Assembly: GCF_900199205.1 (NCBI RefSeq)
Contig: NZ_OBMJ01000001.1
Location: 1,793,501-1,857,500, forward strand
Source of the DNA: Streptomyces sp. 1331.2
Lineage (GTDB): Bacteria > Actinomycetota > Actinomycetes > Streptomycetales > Streptomycetaceae
Direction of reading: 5' to 3'
Length of the DNA: 64,000 nucleotides
Made by a program: the position numbers and the translations under genes. Positions within the stretch are counted from its first letter, which is position 1. The number at the start of each line of letters is the position of its first letter. Shown here in pieces: positions 55,042 to 64,000 of this stretch. The notes under the pieces are model-generated. The model did not search any database. It had not been told where the DNA came from and worked only from the letters and a program-made list of their open reading frames with translations.

Positions 55042-56079
55042 TCAGAAGCCCAGCTCGGCCAGCGCCTTCCGCCCCTCCACCGGCGCGCCGTCCGTGTCCA
55101 GCGCCGTCCACGCCGCCGCGCACAGCGCCCGCAGACCGTCCCAGCTGTCCCCGGCCCCGGTCACGTGCAGCGCGCCGCCCTCGACCCGGGCGGCCCAGCC
55201 GCCGCACCCGAAGCCGTCGCCCTCGACCGTCACCGCCGCGTGCGGGACGAGCAGTCCGCGCAGGTCGGCCGCCAGGTAGGTCGGCCGGTGCTCGGCCGGG
55301 GCCGCCAGCAGCAGCTCCGGGGTGGTCACCCCGGTGAAGACCAGCAGACTGTCCACCCCGCCGTTGAACGCGCCCTCGATGTCGGTGTCCAGCCGGTCCC
55401 CGACCACCAGCGGCCGCTTCGCGCCGGTGCGCAGCACGGTCTCCCGGTGCATCGGCGGCAGCGGCTTGCCCGCCACCTCCGGCTCCACCCCGGTCGCTGC
55501 CCGCACCGCCGCGACCAGCGTGCCGTTGCCCGGCGCGATGCCCCGCGCCCGCGGCACCGTCAGGTCCAGGTTGGACGCCACCCAGGGCAGCCCGCTCTGC
55601 ACCGCGTACGAGGCCTCCGCCAGGTCCGTCCAGCCCACCGAGGGATCGAAGCCCTGGACCACCGCGAGCGGCTGGTCGGCCAGCGAGCGGACCGCGACCA
55701 ACCCCTGCTCGGCCAGCGCCTCCTCCAGCCCGAGACCGCCCACCACCAGCACCTTCGCGCCGGGCGGCACCTTCTCGGCGACCACCCGGGCGGCCGCCTG
55801 GGCCGAGTTGATCACGTCGGTGGGCTCGGCCGGAACGCCCAGCTCGGTCAGGTGCTCGGCCACCACGCGCGGCGGGCGGGAGGCGTTGTTGGTCACGTAC
55901 GCGAGCCGCATCCCGGCCGTCCGGGCGGCGTCCAGCGAGGCCACCGCGTGCTCGATCGCCTGCGCCCCGGCGTAGACCACGCCGTCCAGGTCCAGCAGCG
56001 CCGTGTCGTACGCCTCGGTCAGCGGCCGCTCGCTGCCGCCCGGGGTGGTCCGTCGCACGGGGGTGGCCGTCTCGGTCAT
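55042..56079 (-). CDS. HAD-superfamily phosphatase, NagD/IIA type
   Basis: 345 aa. The nucleophile motif ALLDLDGVVYAG lies at about 27-38, motif II VTNNASRPPRVVAEHL at about 62-77, a type-IIA cap follows (AVVQGFDPSVGWTDLAEASY, VASNLDLTVPRARGIAPGNG), and motif IV is LVVGDRLDTDIEGAFNGGVD. The family hydrolyses small sugar phosphates or nucleotides (4-nitrophenylphosphatase/NagD/AraL-like). An extra C-terminal about 70 residues (VTVEGDGFGCGGWAARVEGG) has no recognised role. The next gene, a TPR protein, lies 88 bp upstream on the same strand. Confidence 0.92.
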   Translation of the reverse strand: MTETATPVRRTTPGGSERPLTEAYDTALLDLDGVVYAGAQAIEHAVASLDAARTAGMRLAYVTNNASRPPRVVAEHLTELGVPAEPTDVINSAQAAARVVAEKVPPGAKVLVVGGLGLEEALAEQGLVAVRSLADQPLAVVQGFDPSVGWTDLAEASYAVQSGLPWVASNLDLTVPRARGIAPGNGTLVAAVRAATGVEPEVAGKPLPPMHRETVLRTGAKRPLVVGDRLDTDIEGAFNGGVDSLLVFTGVTTPELLLAAPAEHRPTYLAADLRGLLVPHAAVTVEGDGFGCGGWAARVEGGALHVTGAGDSWDGLRALCAAAWTALDTDGAPVEGRKALAELGF

Positions 56080-56167
56080 GGCTGCGCTACCTCATTCACT
56101 GCGTCGTCATTCAGTATGTCGTCCGTCAGGTCGTTCACCGGTCCGCACCGGCTCACCGGGCCGCCGG

Positions 56168-56800
56168 TCAGGCGTCGCCCTCGGCGCCGTCCGGCTCTCC
56201 CCCCGTCGGGTCCGCGGATCCAGCGGGGTCCGCGGCACCGGGCGGGGGCGCCAGGTACCCGGGTGCCCCGGGCAGCAGCGGGCCGTACGCCCCGGCACGG
56301 GCCGCCAGCGTCGCCCGGGTCTGCCGCAGCGCCGCCCGGTAGTGGTCGGTCTCCGGCCGCATCGCCACGGCCAGTGACAGGTGCTCGGCGGAGGTCTCGA
56401 AGTCGCCCAGCCGGGCCGCCGCGACCCCCCACCCGAACTGAGCGTAGTCGTCCGCCGGGTCGGCCAGCGCCACGGCCCGGAAGTTCTCCAGCGCCGCCGC
56501 GTACGAACCCGCGTCGAACTGCGCCCGGGCCAGCGCCTCCCGGATGCTGCGCGAGTGCGGCTCGGCCGCCACCGCCCGGGACAGCAGCTGCTCGGCGGCC
56601 GCCGGGTGCCCCTGCGCCAGGAGCTGCGCGCCCCGGCGGAACCAGTCGTACACGTCCCCGGCGGGCTCCCCGGACCGGCTCTGCGGCGGGATCCCGCCGG
56701 CCGGGGCACCGCCGGCCAGGCCGTCCGTGCCGGTGGCACCGGCCGCGCCACCCGACTCGGCCGGTGCGCCGCCGTCCACCCGTTCCTGCCCGTCGTCCAT
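56168..56800 (-). CDS. TPR-repeat protein
   Basis: 210 aa from ATG 56800 (GAGG six bases upstream). A Gly/Ala-rich leader (about 1-45) is followed by three TPR-like helical pairs (DWFRRGAQLLAQGHPAAAEQ; AREALARAQFDAG-type; FGWGVAAARLGDFETSAEHL), then a Pro/Gly/Ala tail. It is likely a protein-binding adaptor. The Leu/Ala pattern DPADDYAQFGWGVA is typical of single-gene TPR proteins beside HAD phosphatases in streptomycetes. Confidence 0.83.
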   Translation of the reverse strand: MDDGQERVDGGAPAESGGAAGATGTDGLAGGAPAGGIPPQSRSGEPAGDVYDWFRRGAQLLAQGHPAAAEQLLSRAVAAEPHSRSIREALARAQFDAGSYAAALENFRAVALADPADDYAQFGWGVAAARLGDFETSAEHLSLAVAMRPETDHYRAALRQTRATLAARAGAYGPLLPGAPGYLAPPPGAADPAGSADPTGGEPDGAEGDA

Positions 56801-56892
56801 GCCGTACCTCGCCCTCGGTAGCGCACCCGCCCCACGAGTCGGCACGGGTATTCCGATCTCTGAACAACGCGTACCCGGTTACGATGCCCAGA

Positions 56893-58263
56893 ATGAGCAC
56901 ACCCAGTGCAGAAGACGGAGTCGAGACTCCCGAGGGCGGCCCCGGTGATCCCGGGCACGTCGCCACCGCCGGCCTGTCCCTGTCCCCCTTCCGCGGCCTG
57001 CGCTACGTCCCCGACCGGGTCGGCGCCCTGGCCGCGGTGATGTCACCGCCGTACGACGTCGTCGACCCGGGCCGCAGGCTCGACCTGGAGACCGCCGACC
57101 CGCACAACGTGGTCCGGCTGATCCTGCCCAGGCCCGAGCCCGAGGACGCCGGTGACCGCCCCGACCGGGACACCCGGTACCGGCACGCCGCCCGCCTGTT
57201 GGCCGCCTGGCAGCGCGAGGGCATCCTCGCCGCGGACCCGGATCCCGCGATCTACGTCTACGAGCAACGGGTGCCCGCCACCGCCGACTCCCCCGAACTC
57301 CTCCAGCGCGGCCTGATCGGCGCCCTCGCGGTGAGCGGCCCCGAGGTCGGCGTCGTCCTCCCGCACGAGGACGTGATGCCGCGGCCGGTCGCCGACCGCG
57401 TGGGCCTGATGCGCACCACCCGGGCCAACCTCGAACCGCTGCTGCTCACCTACCGCGGCAACGGCGGTGCCTCCGGCGTGATCGAGCGGACGGTCGAGGG
57501 CGAGCCGCTGGTCTCCACGGCGACCACCGACGGCACCCACCACCGCCTGTGGGCCGTCGCAGACCCGGCCGACATCGCCGAGATCGGCCGTGACCTCGCC
57601 ACCTGCCGGGCCCTGATCGCCGACGGCCACCACCGCTGGGAGATGTACCTGCGCCTCCAGCGCGAACACCGCCACCTGCCGCGCAGCCCGTGGGACCGCG
57701 GCATGGTGCTCCTGGTGGACACCGCCCGCTACCCGCTGCGGGTCCGCGCCATCCACCGGGTGCTCTACCGGCTGCCGGTGGCCGAGGCGCTGGAGAAGCT
57801 GGGCGACCACTGGAAGGTCAAGGAGGTCCCCGGCCCGCTGCCCGCCGCCCTCCAGGCCCTCGCCGAGCAGAAGCGGCAGGGCGGCAACGGCTTCGTCCTG
57901 ACCGGCGGCGACGGCGTCTTCTGGCTGCTCGGCGAGCCCGAGGAGGCCCTGCTGGACGCGACCGTGCCACACGACCGGCCCGAGGAGTGGCGCCACCTGG
58001 ACGCCACCGTCCTGCACGCCACCCTGCTCGACCACACCTGGCGCGTCCCCGACGGCCCGGACGACATCGGCTACCTGCACACCGCCGCGGCCGCCGAACG
58101 GGAGGCCGCCCGCTCCGGCGGCACCGCCGTCCTGCTGCACCCGGTCCGGGAGAGCGTGGTACGACGACTGGCCGAACAGGGCGTCACCATGCCGCGCAAG
58201 TCCACCTCCTTCGGGCCGAAGCCGGCCACCGGGCTGGTGCTGCGCAACCTCGCGCTGGGCTGA
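56893..58263 (+). CDS. DUF1015 family protein
   Basis: 456 aa from ATG 56893 (or 56884; neither has a strong Shine-Dalgarno). Family signatures in order: LSPFRGLRYVPDRVGALAAV, MSPPYDVVDPG, NVVRLILPRPEP, AIYVYEQRVP, LPHEDVMPRPVADRVGLMRT and CRALIADGHHRWEMYLRLQ, which has the invariant Asp-Gly-His-His. DUF1015 proteins are cytosolic with unknown catalytic role; the His pair and conserved Asp suggest an enzyme. The end is met by a 24-bp bidirectional terminator. Confidence 0.92.
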   Translation: MSTPSAEDGVETPEGGPGDPGHVATAGLSLSPFRGLRYVPDRVGALAAVMSPPYDVVDPGRRLDLETADPHNVVRLILPRPEPEDAGDRPDRDTRYRHAARLLAAWQREGILAADPDPAIYVYEQRVPATADSPELLQRGLIGALAVSGPEVGVVLPHEDVMPRPVADRVGLMRTTRANLEPLLLTYRGNGGASGVIERTVEGEPLVSTATTDGTHHRLWAVADPADIAEIGRDLATCRALIADGHHRWEMYLRLQREHRHLPRSPWDRGMVLLVDTARYPLRVRAIHRVLYRLPVAEALEKLGDHWKVKEVPGPLPAALQALAEQKRQGGNGFVLTGGDGVFWLLGEPEEALLDATVPHDRPEEWRHLDATVLHATLLDHTWRVPDGPDDIGYLHTAAAAEREAARSGGTAVLLHPVRESVVRRLAEQGVTMPRKSTSFGPKPATGLVLRNLALG

Positions 58264-58280
58264 CGCCCCCGTCGGCCCGG

Positions 58281-58338
58281 ACGCCGTGAGGCCCTGCCGT
58301 TCCCGGATCTCCCGGGGAACGGCAGGGCCTCACGGCGT
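58281..58338. terminator. Bidirectional terminator, 24-bp perfect stem
   Basis: ACGCCGTGAGGCCCTGCC at the left arm (58281-58304 in full) pairs without mismatch with the right arm (58315-58338) around a 10-base loop. It lies between the convergent DUF1015 gene and the repeat-rich gene at 58351 and is the second longest hairpin noted in the window after none but the rRNA one is comparable. Confidence 0.85.
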
Positions 58339-58350
58339 TGTTGCGGGCGC

Positions 58351-60618
58351 TCAGCTCTTGGCGTCGCCGGCCTCGGCGTCGTCGGCACCCTTCGAGTCCT
58401 GGGCGTCCTTGGCACGCTCGGGCACCACGCCGTCGAAGTCCTCGTCGATTTCGAGGTCGTCCTCGTCGTAGAACTCCTCGACGTCCTCCTCGTCCTCGAA
58501 GATCACGCGGTCGTCGGCGACGTCCCCGCTGCGCTTCTTGGCCGCCTCGGACTGGTCGGCGTCCTCGTCGGCCGCCTCGGGGTCGAGCGCGTCGGTGAAC
58601 TCCACGCCGTCGATCTCGGCGAGCCGCTCAGAGGCGTTGGTGGAGCCGTCGGTGTCGGCCTCCGCCGCCTTCGCGAACCAGTCACGGGCCTCGTCGCCGC
58701 GGCCGGCCGCGATCAGCGCCTCGGCGTAGGCGTACCGCAGACGCGCGGTCCACGGGTGCACGGCGCTGGAGGCCAGCTCCGGGCTCTGCAGCGTCACCAC
58801 GGCGGCGTCGAACTGCTCCATGTCGGTGCGGGCACCGGCCGCCACCAGGCGCATCTCGACCTGACCGGCCTTGTCCAGCTGCTTCACCTCGGGCTCACCG
58901 GCCATCGCCAGGGCCCGCTCCGGACGGCCCAGACCGCGCTCGCAGTCGGCCATCACCGGCCACAGGTCCGCCCGGCCGGTCATCCGACGGGCGGCGCGGA
59001 ACTCGGTCAGCGCCTCGGAGAACCGCTGGGTCATGTACGAGGCGAAACCGGCCGCCTCGCGGACGGCGGGCACGCGGGAGGCCAGACGGAGGGCGACACG
59101 CGAGTACTGATAGGCCTCCTCCGGCTCGCTGTCGAGCAGGCGGGCCACCATCACCAGGTTGCGGGCGACGTCGTCCGCGAGAGTCTTGGGCAGGCTCTTG
59201 AGCTCCTGGCGCACGTCCGCGTCCAGCTCGAAGCCGGTGACGTCCTCCGGGATCGGCAGACGCTTGACGGGCTCGTAGTTGCCCCGGCGGTCGTCGTAGT
59301 CCCGACGGCCGCGGTCGTCACGGCGGTCGTCACGGCGGAAGCCGCCACGGTCTCCACCACGGTCGTCCCGACGGAAGCCACCGCGGTCGCCGCCACGGTC
59401 ACCGCGGTCGCGGTTGAAGCCACCGGAGGGGCGGTCGTCACGGCGGAAGCCGCCGCGGTCGCCGCCACGGTCGTCGCGGTCACGGCCGTAGCCACCCGAC
59501 GGACGGTCGTCACGACGCGGACGGTCGTCGCGGTCACGGCCGTAGCCACCCGACGGACGGTCGTCACGACGCGGACGGTCGTCACGGTCGTCACGACGGA
59601 AGCCACCGGAGGGGCGGTCGTCACGACGGAACCCACCGCCGGCCGGGCGGTCATCGCGACGGAAGCCGCCACCGGCCGGGCGGTCATCGCGGCGGTAGCC
59701 GCCGCCGGCCGGACGGTCGTCACGGCGGAAGCCGCCGCGGTCGCCGCCACGGTCGTCGCGGTCACGGCCGTAGCCACCCGACGGACGGTCGTCACGACGC
59801 GGACGGTCGTCACGGTCGTCACGACGGAAGCCACCGGAGGGGCGGTCGTCACGACGGAACCCACCGCCGGCCGGACGGTCATCGCGACGGAAACCGCCAC
59901 CGGCCGGACGGTCGTCACGACGGAAGCCGCCGCGGTCGCCGCCACGGTCGTCGCGGTCACGGTTGAAGCCACCCGACGGACGGTCGTCACGACGGAACCC
60001 ACCGCCGGAGGGGCGGTCATCGCGGCGGAAACCACCGCGGTCGTCACGGTCACGGTTGAAGCCACCCGAGGGGCGGTCATCACGGCGGTAGCCGCCGCCG
60101 GCCGGACGGTCGTCACGGCGGAAGCCGCCGCGGTCGCCGCCACGGTCGTCACGGTCACGGCCGTAGCCACCCGACGGACGGTCGTCACGACGCGGACGGT
60201 CATCGCGGTCGTCGCGGCGGAAGCCACCGGAGGGGCGGTCATCACGGCGGTAGCCGCCGCCGGCCGGACGGTCATCGCGACGGAAGCCGCCGCGGTCGCC
60301 GCCACGGTCGTCACGGTCACGGTTGAAGCCACCCGAGGGGCGGTCATCACGGCGGTAGCCGCCGCCGGCCGGACGGTCGTCACGGCGGAAGCCACCGCGG
60401 TCGCCGCCACGGTCGTCACGGTCACGGCCGTAGCCACCCGACGGACGGTCATCACGACGCGGACGGTCATCGCGGTCGTCACGGCGGAAGCCGCCGGAGG
60501 GGCGGTCGTCGCGGCGGTTGCCGCCACGGTCGTTGGACCAGCCCCCACGGGACCGGGGCTCGTAGCCTCGGCCGTCGTCCGATCGACGCTCGGGACGGTC
60601 CTGGGGCTGGTTCGACAT
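58351..60618 (-). CDS. RDD/RGG-repeat protein with C-terminal TPR region
   Basis: 755 aa from ATG 60618 (MSNQPQDRPERRSDDGRGYE). Residues about 10-445 are a low-complexity, highly charged repeat built of RDDRPSGGFRRDD, RDDRPAGGGYRRDD and RDRDDRGGDRGG units. About 446-670 form helical TPR-like repeats (LADDVARNLVMVARLLD; ALTEFRAARRMTGRADLWPV; YAYAEALIAAGRGDEARDWF). The last about 85 residues are very acidic (EDEEDVEEFYDEDDLEIDED). No catalytic motif. An RNA-binding or condensate-forming role is suggested by the RGG-like tail, not shown. The DNA repeats make frame-shadow reading and assembly collapse likely. Confidence 0.85.
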   Translation of the reverse strand: MSNQPQDRPERRSDDGRGYEPRSRGGWSNDRGGNRRDDRPSGGFRRDDRDDRPRRDDRPSGGYGRDRDDRGGDRGGFRRDDRPAGGGYRRDDRPSGGFNRDRDDRGGDRGGFRRDDRPAGGGYRRDDRPSGGFRRDDRDDRPRRDDRPSGGYGRDRDDRGGDRGGFRRDDRPAGGGYRRDDRPSGGFNRDRDDRGGFRRDDRPSGGGFRRDDRPSGGFNRDRDDRGGDRGGFRRDDRPAGGGFRRDDRPAGGGFRRDDRPSGGFRRDDRDDRPRRDDRPSGGYGRDRDDRGGDRGGFRRDDRPAGGGYRRDDRPAGGGFRRDDRPAGGGFRRDDRPSGGFRRDDRDDRPRRDDRPSGGYGRDRDDRPRRDDRPSGGYGRDRDDRGGDRGGFRRDDRPSGGFNRDRGDRGGDRGGFRRDDRGGDRGGFRRDDRRDDRGRRDYDDRRGNYEPVKRLPIPEDVTGFELDADVRQELKSLPKTLADDVARNLVMVARLLDSEPEEAYQYSRVALRLASRVPAVREAAGFASYMTQRFSEALTEFRAARRMTGRADLWPVMADCERGLGRPERALAMAGEPEVKQLDKAGQVEMRLVAAGARTDMEQFDAAVVTLQSPELASSAVHPWTARLRYAYAEALIAAGRGDEARDWFAKAAEADTDGSTNASERLAEIDGVEFTDALDPEAADEDADQSEAAKKRSGDVADDRVIFEDEEDVEEFYDEDDLEIDEDFDGVVPERAKDAQDSKGADDAEAGDAKS
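59330..60510. repeat. Coding repeat block of the RDD/RGG protein
   Basis: About 1.2 kb of near-identical modules of roughly 30-190 bp, with blocks such as GGTCGTCACGACGCGGACGG recurring at least four times. The third codon position varies slightly between copies while the protein unit is kept, so the repeat is under protein-level constraint. Copy number may vary between strains. Confidence 0.85.
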
Positions 60619-60805
60619 CGTGGTGACTCCTTCTGCTGCTTCAGCTCCACCGCGCGGGCCGTGCGTGCAACTCCGTTGCCGTCACGCGGTTTCGGCGCCG
60701 GCCTCCTGGCCCGCGCACCTTCTCCATTGTCCGGCATGCCGGGACCCTCCGCGTCTGGGCGGAAGTCCCGTCATGTCGGACTTCTTCACGTTCGCAAAAC
60801 ACAAA

Positions 60806-60844
60806 AAGGCCGCGGCCCCAGCGAGTCGCTGGGGCCGCGGCCTT
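60806..60844 (-). terminator. rRNA operon terminator
   Basis: AAGGCCGCGGCCCCAGCGA pairs perfectly with its reverse complement, giving a stem of 17-19 bp with a very small loop. On the minus strand it is followed by TTTTT-GTGTTTTGCG, a U-rich tract. It closes the rRNA operon 11 bp after the 5S gene. Confidence 0.92.
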
Positions 60845-60854
60845 GAATAATTGT

Positions 60855-60971
60855 TCGGCGGCGTCCTACTCTCCCACAGGGTCCCCCCTGCAGTACCATC
60901 GGCGCTGTGAGGCTTAGCTTCCGGGTTCGGAATGTAACCGGGCGTTTCCCTCACGCTATGACCACCGAAAC
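60855..60971 (-). rRNA. rrf: 5S ribosomal RNA
   Basis: About 117 nt on the minus strand, from GTTTCGGTGGTCATAGCG to GACGCCGCCGAAC. The terminal stem GTTTCGG(T)GG pairs with CCGCCGAAC, and the internal loop sequences CCGAACCCGGAAG and GATGGTACTG are the universally conserved 5S blocks. The ends are assigned by comparison with streptomycete 5S and could be off by one or two bases. Confidence 0.95.
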
Positions 60972-61082
60972 CCTATCGGGTATTCAGCGAAACACACTTT
61001 TCAGTTGATAAGTGTTTCTTGTGTTCGCCGGCGATAGCTGTTCGCTACCCGGGAACCACACAGTGAACGCGAGCGTCTGAGG
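60972..61082 (-). other. 23S-5S internal spacer
   Basis: About 110 bp with no tRNA. It contains an inverted segment (AACACACTTTTCAGTTGATAAG followed by GTGTTTCTTGTGTT-like sequence) that can pair to form an RNase III-type processing stem. Confidence 0.7.

Positions 61083-64000
<2,918 letters not shown>

Noticed and set aside
58756..60846. Long plus-strand and other minus-strand open frames across the RDD/RGG repeat
   Set aside because: They are shadows of the repeat: products are monotonous TTVVAVTAV-type strings with no start signals, opposite or out of frame to a gene with TPR and acidic domains.

Overview
The window is high-GC actinobacterial DNA, almost certainly from the Streptomycetaceae (Streptomyces or Kitasatospora). 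The support is the strong GC3 bias, GTG/TTG starts, and a core block whose gene content and order (der, cmk, tyrA, rsuA-type pseudouridine synthase, scpB, scpA, parA, ald, NUDIX, pyrG, GH15, GT4, recN, nadK, tlyA) is, from memory, the one found in streptomycete chromosomes. The genus cannot be fixed from the sequence alone.

Region 1 (1-11266) is accessory. It ends on the right with a tyrosine-recombinase integrase (9830-11134) about 130 bp from the 3' end of an intact tRNA-Pro(GGG) gene (11267-11340), the usual layout of an element integrated at a tRNA. The left end lies outside the window. Its cargo has two parts. The first is a run of small orphan genes from families often seen as polymorphic-toxin immunity proteins (DUF4240, HEAT-like, DUF1963/YwqG, SMI1/KNR4), plus an HD phosphohydrolase and a frameshifted gene. 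The second is a tightly overlapping pair: a PD-(D/E)xK-type nuclease (DUF1837-like) and a 1180-aa DEAH helicase. The pair resembles the Hachiman (HamAB) anti-phage system or a relative such as AbpAB. No excisionase, replication or transfer genes are visible.

Region 2 (11340-19900) holds an MFS exporter, a DUF1684 protein, a TesB thioesterase, an AlkB-type DNA repair dioxygenase and two resuscitation-promoting-factor-type muralytic proteins (one with LysM). A conserved protein of unknown function follows. Behind it lies an array of 17-bp dyads (CATGAGC-N3-(G/T)CTCATG) repeated about every 26 bp (18930-19102), then a His/Pro-rich protein. Two more dyads of the same design occur upstream of scpA (34556-34618).

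Region 3 (20192-43119) is mostly minus-strand core functions: der, cmk, a DUF4419 protein, tyrA; two plus-strand DUF4139/MuiA-type proteins and a DUF952 protein; then a TrmB/LuxR-type regulator, a pseudouridine synthase, the scpA-scpB condensin pair, a ParA ATPase with a coupled small partner, alanine dehydrogenase, a STAND-type ATPase with TPRs, a NUDIX hydrolase and CTP synthase.

Region 4 (43840-60618) has a GH15 glycosidase and GT4 glycosyltransferase, recN, a divergent YczE/MocR pair set between recN and nadK, the operon-like run from a histone-H1-tailed protein through tlyA to nadK, an SCP2-like protein, a HAD phosphatase, TPR and DUF1015 proteins, and a 755-aa protein whose first 445 residues are an Arg/Asp/Gly repeat.

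Region 5 (60806-64000) is the 3' part of an rRNA operon on the minus strand: terminator, 5S, spacer, and a 23S gene cut by the right edge.
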